A stretch of DNA of 64,000 nt from Candidatus Gastranaerophilales bacterium (GCA_947626225.1 CANQRH010000001.1:235710-299709); one strand, 5' to 3'; numbered from the stretch's first letter, positions 32,867-43,357 are shown. Made by a program: numbers and translations. Notes: generated by a model from the letters alone, not told the origin.

Positions 32867-33595
32867 ATGAAAAAAATAATTTTTTTGTGTTTATTAATAT
32901 TTGCTTTACCGTGTTTTTCGGCTGACAGGGTTGAACCTGAATATATAAAGCCCGAACAGAGTGCAAGTTATGAAAAGATTAACGAAACATTATCAATTAT
33001 TTTCAGCAAAATAAAACCTTATATAAGAACGTCAAGATATCCGAAATATTATCATGATTTTACTTTGGTTAAAGATGACGGAACGCAGAACAAATCTTAT
33101 TATTACGTAAAATACAGCGATGCGGAATTGATTTACGGTATTGATTCAAACGAATTAAAATATATATCTTTCCGCCGTCCGGAACTTCAAAAATGCAGAA
33201 TTTTGTATGACTACCCGTCAGGAAAATTACATGCCGTGCAGGTTTTTGTATCGGATAAAGAATCTTATGTTTTTTCCGCCGACGGCAAATACGTTGATTA
33301 TGAACCTTATGTAAAACAAGTCAGAGAAAAGGTTAACAAATCCTGGAAAGTGCCTTCACGCAAACAGATAGGCGCTCTTGCCAAAGGCCAAAAAGATTTA
33401 CTTGTACAGATAGCTTTGACACTGAATAAAGACGGTACCGTAAAAAAATGCAGAATTCTAAAATCGTCAAAGATTAAGGAATTGGACGAAAATGCGGGAG
33501 AAGCGATTAAAAATGCCGCACCTTTTAAAGAGTTTCCCGAAAACTTTTTTAACGATGAACTTGTAATTATACTCAATTTTAATTTCAGCCTCTGA
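32867..33595 (+). CDS. Exported protein with TonB C-terminal-like domain
   Basis: The 242-residue protein has a signal peptide (IIFLCLLIFALPCFS|AD) and a C-terminal TonB/TolA-type domain: YVKQVREKVNKSWKVPSR, VQIALTLNKDGTVKKCRILKSSKIKELDENAGEAIKNAAPF, with final strand ELVIILNFNFSL. The middle (60-150) is a beta-rich region of unknown role. No transmembrane anchor after the signal, so not a classical energy transducer. AAAGGAG precedes the ATG. Its end overlaps alkD's end by 11 nt. Confidence 0.82.
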   Translation: MKKIIFLCLLIFALPCFSADRVEPEYIKPEQSASYEKINETLSIIFSKIKPYIRTSRYPKYYHDFTLVKDDGTQNKSYYYVKYSDAELIYGIDSNELKYISFRRPELQKCRILYDYPSGKLHAVQVFVSDKESYVFSADGKYVDYEPYVKQVREKVNKSWKVPSRKQIGALAKGQKDLLVQIALTLNKDGTVKKCRILKSSKIKELDENAGEAIKNAAPFKEFPENFFNDELVIILNFNFSL

Positions 33596-34259
33596 GCAGG
33601 GTTTTCAGATAATTCTTTGTTTCTCTGTCAACTCTGAACGATTCTCTGATTTTTTGAATACTTTTGTTGAAGGTGAAATTATCCAGTTTGGAATGTTTGA
33701 GATATTCAAGTGTTTCTTTCGGGTGTTTTACAAAAATTACGGAAAGTGCCCACGCACAACCCATTTGTGCGTAATATCTTTCGTCTTTAAAACTGTCAAT
33801 GAGAGTCAGAGCAATTTTTACGTCATCCGTAAAGTAAGTTAATAACATTACATATGCAAAACGTTTTTCATATTCTTTGCCGGATTTGAAATACGGTTGA
33901 ATAAATTCCCAAACCTGTTTTGGGTGAGTTTTTGTTTGTTTCAGACTTACACAAAAGCTGTCGCATACCGACCAGTTATCAATTTTGGGAATAAAATCTT
34001 TTACATAATCCAAAAAATTGTCATCTTTAATCAAGCCGATAACCATTCCCTGAAGCATTGTTTCTTCCATAAATTCTGTTTTATTGCGGGACAAAACATC
34101 TTGCCATGAACCGCTTTTATATATTTCCCGCGCAATTTTTCTCAAAATCGGAAGTCTTATTCCCAAAATGTTGTCAATGTTTGGAATTAATGATGAACAA
34201 AATTTTTTGTAATCATTTTCCGATTCTTTTAATAATCTGTTTTTTATTTCACTATACAT
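33585..34259 (-). CDS. DNA alkylation repair protein (AlkD-like)
   Basis: The 224-residue HEAT-like protein matches the AlkD/AlkC-type glycosylase family: LGIRLPILRKIAREIYK, EETMLQGMVIGLIKDDNFLDYVKDFIPKIDNWSVCDSFC, EKRFAYVMLLTYFTDDV, YYAQMGCAWALSVIFVKHPKETL. The family removes bulky N-alkylpurines. Aspartate in IDNWSVCD corresponds to the catalytic region. Its ATG overlaps the ispF stop (TAATG), so both are co-translated, although the functions are unrelated. Confidence 0.9.
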   Translation of the reverse strand: MYSEIKNRLLKESENDYKKFCSSLIPNIDNILGIRLPILRKIAREIYKSGSWQDVLSRNKTEFMEETMLQGMVIGLIKDDNFLDYVKDFIPKIDNWSVCDSFCVSLKQTKTHPKQVWEFIQPYFKSGKEYEKRFAYVMLLTYFTDDVKIALTLIDSFKDERYYAQMGCAWALSVIFVKHPKETLEYLKHSKLDNFTFNKSIQKIRESFRVDRETKNYLKTLLRG

Positions 34260-34735
34260 TATATTTTTTTAAGCAAAACGGCAGTATGCGCTTCTATTGC
34301 AAGCTCCTGACCGACAGCGTCCATCTTTTCATTTGTTTTGGCTTTAATTGAAAGTCTTTCGGGTTCAATTTCAAGTATTTCACACAAAACTTCTTTCATT
34401 TTAGGGATGTAAGGCATCATTTTGGGTTTTTGTGCAATGATATTACTGTCTATGTTTTCTATTGCATATTTTTTGCTTTTTATAATTTCGTAAACCTTTT
34501 TCAGCAGTAAAGTACTGTCAATATCTTTGTATAGGTCGTCCGTATCGGGAAAAAGAGTTCCGATGTCCGATAAACTCAAAGCTCCAAGCATACCGTCAAT
34601 TATTGCATGGATTAACACATCAGCATCGGAATGCCCTAAAAGCCCTTTTTCGTGGGTAATTTTTACTCCGCCGATAATTAAATCCCTGCCTTCGGTTAAT
34701 TTGTGTATATCGTAGCCCAAACCTATTCTGTACAT
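34259..34735 (-). CDS. ispF: 2-C-methyl-D-erythritol 2,4-cyclodiphosphate synthase
   Basis: MEP-pathway enzyme forming MEcPP. The 158-residue protein has GLGYDIHKLTEGRDLIIGGV with the metal-binding DIH, the GLLGHSDADVLIHAI metal site, DIGTLFPDTD and C-terminal KTNEKMDAVGQELAIEAHT. Start chosen at ATG 34735 (MYRIGLGYDIH); a GTG at 34753 exists but adds residues not seen in the family. A TAATAA box close to the ATG suggests a leaderless start. Confidence 0.96.
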   Translation of the reverse strand: MYRIGLGYDIHKLTEGRDLIIGGVKITHEKGLLGHSDADVLIHAIIDGMLGALSLSDIGTLFPDTDDLYKDIDSTLLLKKVYEIIKSKKYAIENIDSNIIAQKPKMMPYIPKMKEVLCEILEIEPERLSIKAKTNEKMDAVGQELAIEAHTAVLLKKI

Positions 34736-34836
34736 AATTTTATTATTGCACAAAAATATTAAAATTTAACATAATAACCTACATCCGTTTGTACGGCTTT
34801 TTACGGCTTGAATGTGTTTAATGCATTAAACGGTGA

Positions 34837-36216
<1,380 letters not shown>

Positions 36217-36591
36217 CTAATTCTTTATAATCTCAATTTCGTTGCCGTCAGGATCTTTGATAAATGCAACGGTCAGATCGGCTTCAGGCATATAATACGG
36301 TTCATACAAATATTCAAAGCCCATTGAGTGAAGCTTGTCCGTAAATTCCTCAAAAGATTTTATTCCAAATGCCAAATGTCCGAATGCATTGCCGACTGTG
36401 TATCCGTCTTGAGGAGTTTCAAAATTTGAGGTTAACTCTATTTGCGTCTGTCCGTCCTCATCGCTTAAAAAATACAAAATACAGTCGTTAAGTTTTATGG
36501 TATTTACAAGATTCATATCGAGAAGCTTTGTGTAAAAATCCATTGATTTATCTATATCTTTAACTCTAAGCATTACATGTAAAAATCTCAT
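36217..36591 (-). CDS. gloA: VOC/glyoxalase I-like protein
   Basis: The 124-residue protein has two beta-alpha-beta-beta-beta units: LHVMLRVKDIDKSMDFYTKLL and GHLAFGIKSFEEFTDKLHSMG. Metal ligands of glyoxalase I are in place: His in LHVML, Glu in TQIELTSNFE, His in GHLAFG and Glu in NEIEII. It could detoxify methylglyoxal. The stop abuts the eno stop tail to tail. AAGGAG precedes the ATG. Confidence 0.85.
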   Translation of the reverse strand: MRFLHVMLRVKDIDKSMDFYTKLLDMNLVNTIKLNDCILYFLSDEDGQTQIELTSNFETPQDGYTVGNAFGHLAFGIKSFEEFTDKLHSMGFEYLYEPYYMPEADLTVAFIKDPDGNEIEIIKN

Positions 36592-36603
36592 ATATTTCTC
36601 CTT

Positions 36604-37710
36604 TTAATCAAAATGTGTTGTAACACCTTCCGATGTGTTACGGTCTATTTCCATGACATGTTTTATTACGGTATGCGCCATCAAAAGTAAAAACGGGTTA
36701 ATCTCATTTGTATTTGACATATTTATTTTAGCCTGAGCTTTTTCTTGTTTTTGAGGGGCATTTTTTTGAGAACTCGTTTCAAACGAAACGACCGATTCCA
36801 TTGAATAATGTTTTTCATCATTTTCAATGCGCATCAAAAGTTCATCTTTAGGAAATTCATTTGTACATTCAATATTAACATGTATCGAATTTGAATTTTC
36901 CAAAACCAAAGTTGCAATTACATTGCCGAAATTTAACGTGGTAATTGTGATTATTAAAATACTGTCTTTATCATCGCCTGATGCGCCGGTTTCAATTTCC
37001 AGGTCAAATCCCGTTCCCTCTTGCAAGGGCAGCCATGGCAGATATAAAAGCATTAAAAGTTTCATTGTTTGCGCGTTGTCATTTTTAGAAGCTGCCGCAA
37101 CACTTGCATTAATTATTTTTGCGGTTTCTTTAAGCTGTGTCAAATCGCTAATCCCGAGTTTTGCCGAATTTGCCATTGTTGTAATAAGTTTTGCAATTGC
37201 ATCTTTACCGTTTGCCTGAATCATAACCGCTATATCACTAAGATTTATTAACCCCGATGATGATATAGGCAGATTTCTCAAAGCACTTTGCATTTGGCTT
37301 ATAAGAGCTTTGTTCCCGTTCATAATTAAGTTTTGAGCTTCACCGAGCGACAAACCCTGAAGCTGAGCTAAAATTTGCGCCTGAGTTTGAGAAAGAGAAT
37401 TTCTTCCCTGCATATTTGCAAATCTTTGATTAAACTGGGCAAGTGTCATATTCCTTTGCAGAATATATAAAAGCTCATTCATATTTTTAGGCAGCTTCAT
37501 CATATCTTTTACGTAAACCGATTGATCAACTTCCGCCATTTCAGCGGCTTGCGGAGCGGGAACGGATTTTGGCGCCGCTGCGGACTGCGAAGCAGGCTGA
37601 GCGGATGCCGTAAATGAATTTTCAGGCGGCGGTGCCGACTGACGATGCGAATTTACGGATTGATAATTTACGTATCTTGAAATTAAATGTCCCAAATTTA
37701 AGTCTGACAT
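36604..37710 (-). CDS. Hypothetical protein with Pro/Ala-rich linker and FliK-like C-terminal features
   Basis: The 368-residue protein is not recognised. After a short N-terminus comes a low-complexity linker (SAAAPKSVPAPQAAEM), a helical region (LPKNMNELLYILQRNMTLAQFN; SQTQAQILAQLQGLSLGEAQNLI), and a C-terminal beta segment (LPLQEGTGFDLEIETG, ILIITITTLNFGNVIATLVLEN, HVNIECTNEFPKDELLMRIE) recalling the LPL/secondary-substrate regions of FliK proteins. No flagellar genes are in the window. Start set to ATG 37710; residues further upstream look non-coding. The gene is divergent from the ZorAB-like module. Confidence 0.65.
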   Translation of the reverse strand: MSDLNLGHLISRYVNYQSVNSHRQSAPPPENSFTASAQPASQSAAAPKSVPAPQAAEMAEVDQSVYVKDMMKLPKNMNELLYILQRNMTLAQFNQRFANMQGRNSLSQTQAQILAQLQGLSLGEAQNLIMNGNKALISQMQSALRNLPISSSGLINLSDIAVMIQANGKDAIAKLITTMANSAKLGISDLTQLKETAKIINASVAAASKNDNAQTMKLLMLLYLPWLPLQEGTGFDLEIETGASGDDKDSILIITITTLNFGNVIATLVLENSNSIHVNIECTNEFPKDELLMRIENDEKHYSMESVVSFETSSQKNAPQKQEKAQAKINMSNTNEINPFLLLMAHTVIKHVMEIDRNTSEGVTTHFD

Positions 37711-37797
37711 AAAACCAATTATAATTATTTTTTCGGGTTTGTCCAGTATCAAACAATTGAAGTATTGGCACAATCGGAAAAAAAATATATAATAAAT

Positions 37798-37826
37798 TTG
37801 CCGATACAAGGTAAATATGATAGAAT
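37798..37826 (+). promoter_or_regulatory. Promoter of the ZorAB-like module
   Basis: TTGCCG (37798-37803), 17-nt spacer, TAGAAT (37821-37826), then AAAGGAGAG and the first ATG. The transcript should cover all three genes. Confidence 0.55.
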
Positions 37827-37846
37827 AAAATAAAAAAAGGAGAGTT

Positions 37847-38755
37847 ATGCAAATTATTCATATACTTACGGATATTCCTATTCTGGTAGTATTATTTACT
37901 TTTTTATTTTCAATATTTTATTGTTTGAAAAATTATACGTTTGTAAACAAAAATCTTAATATATTCTTCTCATTTATATCAATGTTTAAGAAAAACGATT
38001 TGAATTTTCGTTTTAAAGAAATTGATGAATGGATGAGTGCAAATCCTTATGTATCTGCTCCCTGGATGGAATTTAAAAATACTCTGGTATTTTCCGAATC
38101 CGTAGCTTTGAAGGGAAAAGATAACAGCTTGACATACAAAGAAGTGTCTTCAACGGTTCAAAATATTCAAACAACCGTTGATCCTTTATATTTCTTTAAT
38201 GAAGAAACTCTTGTAACATCAAAATTTAACAATAAATTTTTACAATCCATTCCGACAATTTTGACAGGTTTCGGACCGTTGTTTACATTCTTGAAAATCG
38301 CAACGGCATTCGGTAAAATTGACTTTTCATCACAGGAAAGAACGATTTCATCAGTTGCAAACCTGATGTCAAGCATGCAGACTGCAGCACTTGTATCAGT
38401 ATTTGCGGTAGGTTCATCACTGCTGTTTTTGATTTTTGAAAGAGTTTTGTACCAGAAAAAATGCAGATCTGTACTTGCAAAATGTGAAGATGTTATAGGC
38501 AAATTGTTTGATAATATTTCATCCGAAAAATTCCTTTTGGAACTTTTAAAAGAAACAAAAATTCAAAATAATTCAATGTCACATCTTATTACATCAATGC
38601 CTGAGCATTTCAAAACAGCTTTCACGGCAGGGATAGCAAGTAATTTGGTTCCGTATTTGGAAAACCTTATTTTCGGAATGAATCAGGTTAACAAAACAAT
38701 GAAAGATGTTGCAAAAAGTGCATCATCCGGTGATGATGTGGATGATTTGTTTTAG
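37847..38755 (+). CDS. MotA/TolQ/ExbB-type channel protein, ZorA-like
   Basis: The 302-residue membrane protein has an N-terminal helix (IPILVVLFTFLFSIFYCL), a cytoplasmic part with DPLYFFNEETLV, then TM helices SIPTILTGFGPLFTFLKIATAF (about 135-157) and AALVSVFAVGSSLLFLIFERVLY (about 182-204), followed by about 95 cytoplasmic residues. The FFN…IPxxLTGxGPLxTF pattern is that of the ZorA/MotA proton-channel branch. ZorA of Zorya usually has a far longer cytoplasmic tail. Together with the next gene it should form an ion-driven stator. Role (defence, envelope, motility) not proven. Confidence 0.75.
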   Translation: MQIIHILTDIPILVVLFTFLFSIFYCLKNYTFVNKNLNIFFSFISMFKKNDLNFRFKEIDEWMSANPYVSAPWMEFKNTLVFSESVALKGKDNSLTYKEVSSTVQNIQTTVDPLYFFNEETLVTSKFNNKFLQSIPTILTGFGPLFTFLKIATAFGKIDFSSQERTISSVANLMSSMQTAALVSVFAVGSSLLFLIFERVLYQKKCRSVLAKCEDVIGKLFDNISSEKFLLELLKETKIQNNSMSHLITSMPEHFKTAFTAGIASNLVPYLENLIFGMNQVNKTMKDVAKSASSGDDVDDLF

Positions 38756-38764
38756 GGGTAATGA

Positions 38765-39466
38765 ATGGCAATATCAGTAAGAAGAAGTAAAACGGAAGAA
38801 GATGCGGGAAATATATTTTGGGTTACGATGTCCGACCTTTTGTTAGGTTTGGCGATTATTTTCATGACATTGTTTGTTCTGGCTATGACAGGTTTTACAC
38901 AGGAAACAATAAACCAGAAAAAAGAACAGATGCAGGCTAACAAAGAACTCATAGAAAAGCTTGAAGCCGCAAATATTCAAGCTCAAGTTGATCCTATGAC
39001 CGGTGATATAAAAATTTCCGATTTGGAATTATTTGAAACCGGAAGTTATAATCTTTCTCCAAACGGAAAAACTTACCTTAACAAACTTATTCCGATATAC
39101 ATTAACACTATTTTTTCAAAGCCCGAACTTATTACTCAGATAGAAAGTATTATTATTCAAGGACATACTGACAGTCAAATGTTTTCGGGAATTAAAAATC
39201 CCGATCTTCAATATATGAAAAATATGACATTAAGCCTTCAAAGGGCAAACTCTGTTGCGGATTACATATTCAGCACAAATTTTGATAAACAATACAGCGC
39301 TCAATTAAGAAAAATACTTGTTGTGGAAGGAAAGAGTTATTCCGAACCCGTTCTTACTGACGGAAAAGAAGATTATAACAAAAGCAGACGTGTGGAATTA
39401 AGACTTAAAGCTAAAAAACTGGATATAACCGATATGCTGTTTAGCGGAATCCAGTACCATGATTAA
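38765..39466 (+). CDS. MotB/OmpA-like stator partner, ZorB-like
   Basis: The 233-residue protein has one transmembrane helix starting FWVTMSDLLLGLAIIFMTLF, in which Asp24 fits the proton-binding Asp of MotB/ZorB. A coiled coil follows (INQKKEQMQANKELIEKLEA), then a periplasmic OmpA-like domain with IIIQGHTDSQ, LSLQRANSVADYIF and KSRRVELRLK that can bind peptidoglycan. It starts 9 nt after the upstream partner, as expected for a two-subunit motor. Confidence 0.8.
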   Translation: MAISVRRSKTEEDAGNIFWVTMSDLLLGLAIIFMTLFVLAMTGFTQETINQKKEQMQANKELIEKLEAANIQAQVDPMTGDIKISDLELFETGSYNLSPNGKTYLNKLIPIYINTIFSKPELITQIESIIIQGHTDSQMFSGIKNPDLQYMKNMTLSLQRANSVADYIFSTNFDKQYSAQLRKILVVEGKSYSEPVLTDGKEDYNKSRRVELRLKAKKLDITDMLFSGIQYHD

Positions 39467-39484
39467 TAATTTGAGGTAGCAATA

Positions 39485-39832
39485 ATGGCAAAAACATTAA
39501 ATGAATTGGCTGATGATTTAAAAGCATTTCTTATTGAAATTCAATCGGATGCACATAATAAAGGAAATTTAAGACCTGAAAGATATAATAATTTAAGCCT
39601 TAAAATTAATATTCCTTCTAATCCTGAGCCGCACGTGATAATAATAATCGGAATGTCGGAAGTTGAATACGATATTAAAACTTTGGAGAAAAACAACGGA
39701 AGTCTCGGCCCTGATGACAGATATGTTGCACGCTGGATAGCTAATCCTAACGTAATTGCCGCAATTAACAGCTGCTGGAAAGTTGCCAAGGAAAACAGAG
39801 GCAGAGCATACGACAAACAGACTAAGCTTTAA
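39485..39832 (+). CDS. Third gene of the ZorAB-like module, unknown
   Basis: The 115-residue soluble protein is not recognised: MAKTLNELADDLKAFLIEI, then SLKINIPSNPEPHVIIIIGMSEVEYDI and ARWIANPNVIAAINSCWKVAKENRGRAYD. It has an alpha/beta look, no membrane segment and no nuclease motif. GAGG precedes its ATG 18 nt after the ZorB-like stop, so it is part of the same unit. Zorya systems have ZorC/D or ZorE here; this is none of those by size or motif. Its end overlaps uvrC's end by 11 nt. Confidence 0.7.
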   Translation: MAKTLNELADDLKAFLIEIQSDAHNKGNLRPERYNNLSLKINIPSNPEPHVIIIIGMSEVEYDIKTLEKNNGSLGPDDRYVARWIANPNVIAAINSCWKVAKENRGRAYDKQTKL

Positions 39833-41480
39833 CCATAGATTTAGAACGCAGCTTTCTGTGGAATGTTATCGCAAATCTGTGAGCTTCATCTCTTATTCTT
39901 TGGAATAAAAACAAAGCGCTTGAATTTCTCGGAAGAAGAACCGGTTTTGACTTATTGGGAAGAAATATTTCTTCATTCTTTTTAGCCAAGCTTACAACAT
40001 CAATATCTTTGATACCGAGTTCTTCTATAATTTTCATAACACTTGAAAGCTGTCCTTTGCCGCCGTCTATTATTATCAAGTCAGGTTTTTCCCATTTTTC
40101 TTCCCCAAGATGATTGAGTCTGCGTGTCAAGACTTCTTTCATTGAAAGAAAGTCGTCAGGTTTGCCCTCTGTCGATTTCACTTTAAATTTCCTGTATTCG
40201 GAACGTTTTTTAACACCGTTAATGAACGTTACCATTGATGCAACGGTATTAGTTCCCTGAATATGAGAAATATCATAGCATTCCATTCTGTGAGGGAAAT
40301 TTTTCAATTTCAACTTCTCGGTAAGATAAGAGCCTATTTCATTGAAATCGTCTCTGATTTTTGTCATTTTGGCAATCTTTGCATTGTCAAGAACGACTTT
40401 TGCATTTTTATCTGCAAGTGCCTGCAATTCTTTTCCCTGAACGGATTTCCCGTAACTTATTTTTACTTTCTTTTGTGCAAGAATTTCAAGCCATTCTTCA
40501 TAAAGTGCTTTTTCTCCGACAGCTTCCAGCTCATTAGATACAATTTTGTCGGGAAATTCTAATTTTAATGTGCTGTAATATTCTTTGAAGAAAGTTGCAA
40601 AAAATTCGGTCTTGTCATCTTCTTCAACTTCGTAAACAAAATCTTTTTTATCAATGAGTCTTCCTTCTCTAATCATCAAAATGACAATTGCAAATATTCC
40701 GTCATCACAGAGTAAAGATATAATATCTTCATTCAGCTTTGTATTTTCATAAACAACTTTCTGCTTTTCGAGTGTTTTTTTAAGGTCATTATAACTGTCA
40801 CGAAGTTTAGCGGCTTTTTCAAATTGAAGGGATTCGGAATATATTTCCATTTGCTCTTTTAGCTGTTTCATTAATTCCGACTGTTTTCCGGATAAAAACA
40901 GCTCCGCCTGCTCAACTACTTTTTTATATTCATTTGAAGTTACAAGATTTTGACATGGTGCAAGACATCTGCCGATTTGATAATAAAGGCAGGGACGGTC
41001 TTTAAATTTCGGTGACTTGCACTGTTTCAAAGGAAATATTTTTTTTAAAAAATCCAATGTGGCATGCATTGCGCGAATATCTGTATAAGGCCCGTAATAT
41101 CTGCCTTTTTCGGGATTCATGTTTTTCTTGCGTACAATTGAAATCCGCGGAAAATCTTCATCCGTAATAAGAAAATACGGATATTTTTTATCGTCTTTAA
41201 GCAGAATGTTATATCTCGGTTTGTATTTTTTAATTAAATGGCTCTCAAGAATAAGTGCTTCCACTTCGGTATTGGTAATTATATATTCAAGCCTTTCAAT
41301 CTGTGATACAAGAACGGTAACTTTTATACTGTCGTGTTTGCGGTTAAAATAACTCATCACACGGCGTTTTAAAATTTTTGCTTTGCCTACGTAAATTACC
41401 TCTCCGTCTTTGTTGTAATAAATATAGCATCCCGGAAGCGGCGGCAAAAGTTTTAGAGTTTGCTTCAAGTTATCGTTCAT
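39822..41480 (-). CDS. uvrC: Excinuclease ABC subunit C without the C-terminal HhH domain
   Basis: Makes both incisions in nucleotide excision repair. The 552-residue protein has the GIY-YIG nuclease (GCYIYYNKDGEVIYVGKAKILKRRVMSYF), Cys-rich linker (QCKSPKFKDRPCLYYQIGRCLAPC), UVR motif region (LQFEKAAKLRDSY) and RNase H-like domain (ECYDISHIQGTN, LIIIDGGKGQLS). It ends RDEAHRFAITFHRKLRSKS, where other UvrCs continue with a (HhH)2 domain (IPGIGPKR…). So about 50 residues are absent. Start at ATG 41480, 7 nt after TATAAT; the longer frame overlaps ompH. Confidence 0.92.
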   Translation of the reverse strand: MNDNLKQTLKLLPPLPGCYIYYNKDGEVIYVGKAKILKRRVMSYFNRKHDSIKVTVLVSQIERLEYIITNTEVEALILESHLIKKYKPRYNILLKDDKKYPYFLITDEDFPRISIVRKKNMNPEKGRYYGPYTDIRAMHATLDFLKKIFPLKQCKSPKFKDRPCLYYQIGRCLAPCQNLVTSNEYKKVVEQAELFLSGKQSELMKQLKEQMEIYSESLQFEKAAKLRDSYNDLKKTLEKQKVVYENTKLNEDIISLLCDDGIFAIVILMIREGRLIDKKDFVYEVEEDDKTEFFATFFKEYYSTLKLEFPDKIVSNELEAVGEKALYEEWLEILAQKKVKISYGKSVQGKELQALADKNAKVVLDNAKIAKMTKIRDDFNEIGSYLTEKLKLKNFPHRMECYDISHIQGTNTVASMVTFINGVKKRSEYRKFKVKSTEGKPDDFLSMKEVLTRRLNHLGEEKWEKPDLIIIDGGKGQLSSVMKIIEELGIKDIDVVSLAKKNEEIFLPNKSKPVLLPRNSSALFLFQRIRDEAHRFAITFHRKLRSKSMVKA

Positions 41481-41499
41481 TAACCATATTATAGCATAA

Positions 41500-41967
41500 T
41501 TACTTAATAATTGATGCAACCTGATCGGTTATATCATCTCCGCCGAAAAGAACGGTATTTTTCGGCAGTACGATGTTATAATTCATTGAACGAGCTTTTT
41601 CAACGACGGCCGTTTTAATTTTACTGTCTATTGCGCTTAATTTTTGATTATAAGATTCATCAAGCGCAAGCTTTGCCTGTGAAATCTCCTTTCTGTATTT
41701 TTCTTCGAGCTGTGCAATTTTTGCGGAATCTTTTTCTTTTGCAATTTCCTCTCTTGCTTTGTTTATTGTATTTTGCATATTTTGAATTTGTTTTTCCTGT
41801 TCGGCTTTCAAAGCGGAAATCTCCGAGGAACCCGCAACAATCTTTTGAATATCAATAACCGCAACTCTGTATTCAGGAGATGATTTTGAAATTGCTATGT
41901 TATTGATTGAGTATCCTCCTGCAAATGCTGTTATAATTAACGCTCCTATTATTATTTTTTTCTTCAT
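41500..41967 (-). CDS. OmpH/Skp-like periplasmic chaperone
   Basis: The 155-residue protein has an N-terminal signal or anchor (KKKIIIGALIITAFAGGYSI), then VAVIDIQKIVAGSSEISALKAEQ and a long coiled coil with KIAQLEEKYRKEISQAKLALDESYNQKLSAIDSKIKTAV, ending in a beta strand YNIVLPKNTVLFGGDDITDQV. This is the OmpH/Skp pattern; it carries outer-membrane proteins across the periplasm. AGGAGG precedes the ATG. Confidence 0.93.
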   Translation of the reverse strand: MKKKIIIGALIITAFAGGYSINNIAISKSSPEYRVAVIDIQKIVAGSSEISALKAEQEKQIQNMQNTINKAREEIAKEKDSAKIAQLEEKYRKEISQAKLALDESYNQKLSAIDSKIKTAVVEKARSMNYNIVLPKNTVLFGGDDITDQVASIIK

Positions 41968-42141
41968 TTGAAATCCTCCTCAATCAGAAAATAAAACAGA
42001 TTTGAAATATTTTAATCGGTAAATCGGAGAATTTTAATTATATAAAATTGCATAAAACCGAACATTTAAAAAATTTGGATTAATTTCATGTTTTTTGTAT
42101 TATAGGATTGTAAATTTTCATTTAAAGAAGGAGATGCAAAA

Positions 42142-43344
42142 ATGAAAAAATCTATCAATGACTTAGGCGATATCAAAGGTAAACGCGCTCTTATCAGAGT
42201 TGATGTAAATGTACCTTTAGACGCTGACAAAAACGTAACGGACGATACGAGAATTCAGGCAATTGTACCGACAGTGAATGCTTTACGTGAAAAAGGAGCT
42301 AAAATTATTCTTATGGCTCATCTCGGACGCCCGAAAGGTGAATGGAATACCGAATTTTCACTTGAACCCGTTGCAAAACACATGTCAAAAGTTTTGGGTG
42401 AAGAAGTTCTGTTTGTAAAATCACCGGTAGGTAAAGGTGCAGATAAAGAACTTGCAAATCTGAAAGACGGTCAGGTAGCACTTTTGGAAAATATTCGTTT
42501 TTACAAAGAAGAAGAAGCAAAAGACGATGATATGACTTTTGCAAACGAACTTGCAAAACTTGGCGACTTTTATGTTAACGATGCTTTCGGTGCGGCACAC
42601 AGAAATCACACATCAACCGCAAAACTTGCAAAAGTTTTGAAACCTGCGGTATCCGGATTGTTGATGGAAAAAGAAATCAGATGCCTTTCTCAGGCGCTTG
42701 ACAATCCGACAAGACCTTTCACGGCAGTAGTCGGCGGTGCAAAAGTTTCGTCAAAAATCGGTGTACTTGAAAACCTGCTTGACAAAGTAGACAATATGAT
42801 TATCGGCGGCGGCATGGCTTATACTTTTGTAAAAGCTAACGGCGGTAAAATCGGAAATTCAATTTGCGAAGATGACCAGCTTGAAGTTGCAAAAGCAATT
42901 GAAAAGAAAGCTAAAGATAAAGGCGTTAAACTTGTTATGGCATCGGATGTCCTTGTAACTGATGATTTTTCAGGCAACGGTACAAACAAATTCGTTAAAA
43001 TAAATGAAATTCCGGACGGATTTGAAGGTGTTGACGCAGGTTTAGACTCAAGAAAAGCGTTTGCGGAAGTTTTGAAATCTTCAAAAACAATTTTGATGAA
43101 CGGCCCTGTAGGTGCATTTGAAAATCCGAAGTTTGCTGAAGGAACGAAAGCGGTACTGGAAGCTATTGTTGAAGCAACCAAAAATGGCGCTGTATCTGTT
43201 ATCGGCGGCGGCGACTCCGTTTCGGCAGCTAAAAAATTCTGCAAAGCGGAAGATTTCACTCACGTTTCCACGGGAGGCGGAGCTTCTCTTGAATTTATTG
43301 AAGGAAAAGTTCTCCCCGGTGTTGCGGCACTCGATGACAAGTAA
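42142..43344 (+). CDS. pgk: Phosphoglycerate kinase
   Basis: Glycolytic ATP-forming step. The 400-residue protein shows KGKRALIRVDVNVPLD, LMAHLGRPKG, VALLENIRFYKEE, NDAFGAAHRNHTST, VGGAKVSSKIGVLENLLDKVD, GGGMAYTF, NGPVGAFENPKFAEGT and the terminal GGGDSVSAAKKF…STGGGASLEF. AGAAGGAG precedes the ATG. Monocistronic, with its own terminator. Confidence 0.98.
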   Translation: MKKSINDLGDIKGKRALIRVDVNVPLDADKNVTDDTRIQAIVPTVNALREKGAKIILMAHLGRPKGEWNTEFSLEPVAKHMSKVLGEEVLFVKSPVGKGADKELANLKDGQVALLENIRFYKEEEAKDDDMTFANELAKLGDFYVNDAFGAAHRNHTSTAKLAKVLKPAVSGLLMEKEIRCLSQALDNPTRPFTAVVGGAKVSSKIGVLENLLDKVDNMIIGGGMAYTFVKANGGKIGNSICEDDQLEVAKAIEKKAKDKGVKLVMASDVLVTDDFSGNGTNKFVKINEIPDGFEGVDAGLDSRKAFAEVLKSSKTILMNGPVGAFENPKFAEGTKAVLEAIVEATKNGAVSVIGGGDSVSAAKKFCKAEDFTHVSTGGGASLEFIEGKVLPGVAALDDK

Positions 43345-43357
43345 AATACATAAAAAA

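Noticed and set aside
39485..39832. ZorE-type HNH nuclease as third module gene
   Set aside because: No HNH or other nuclease motif can be seen and the protein is too small.
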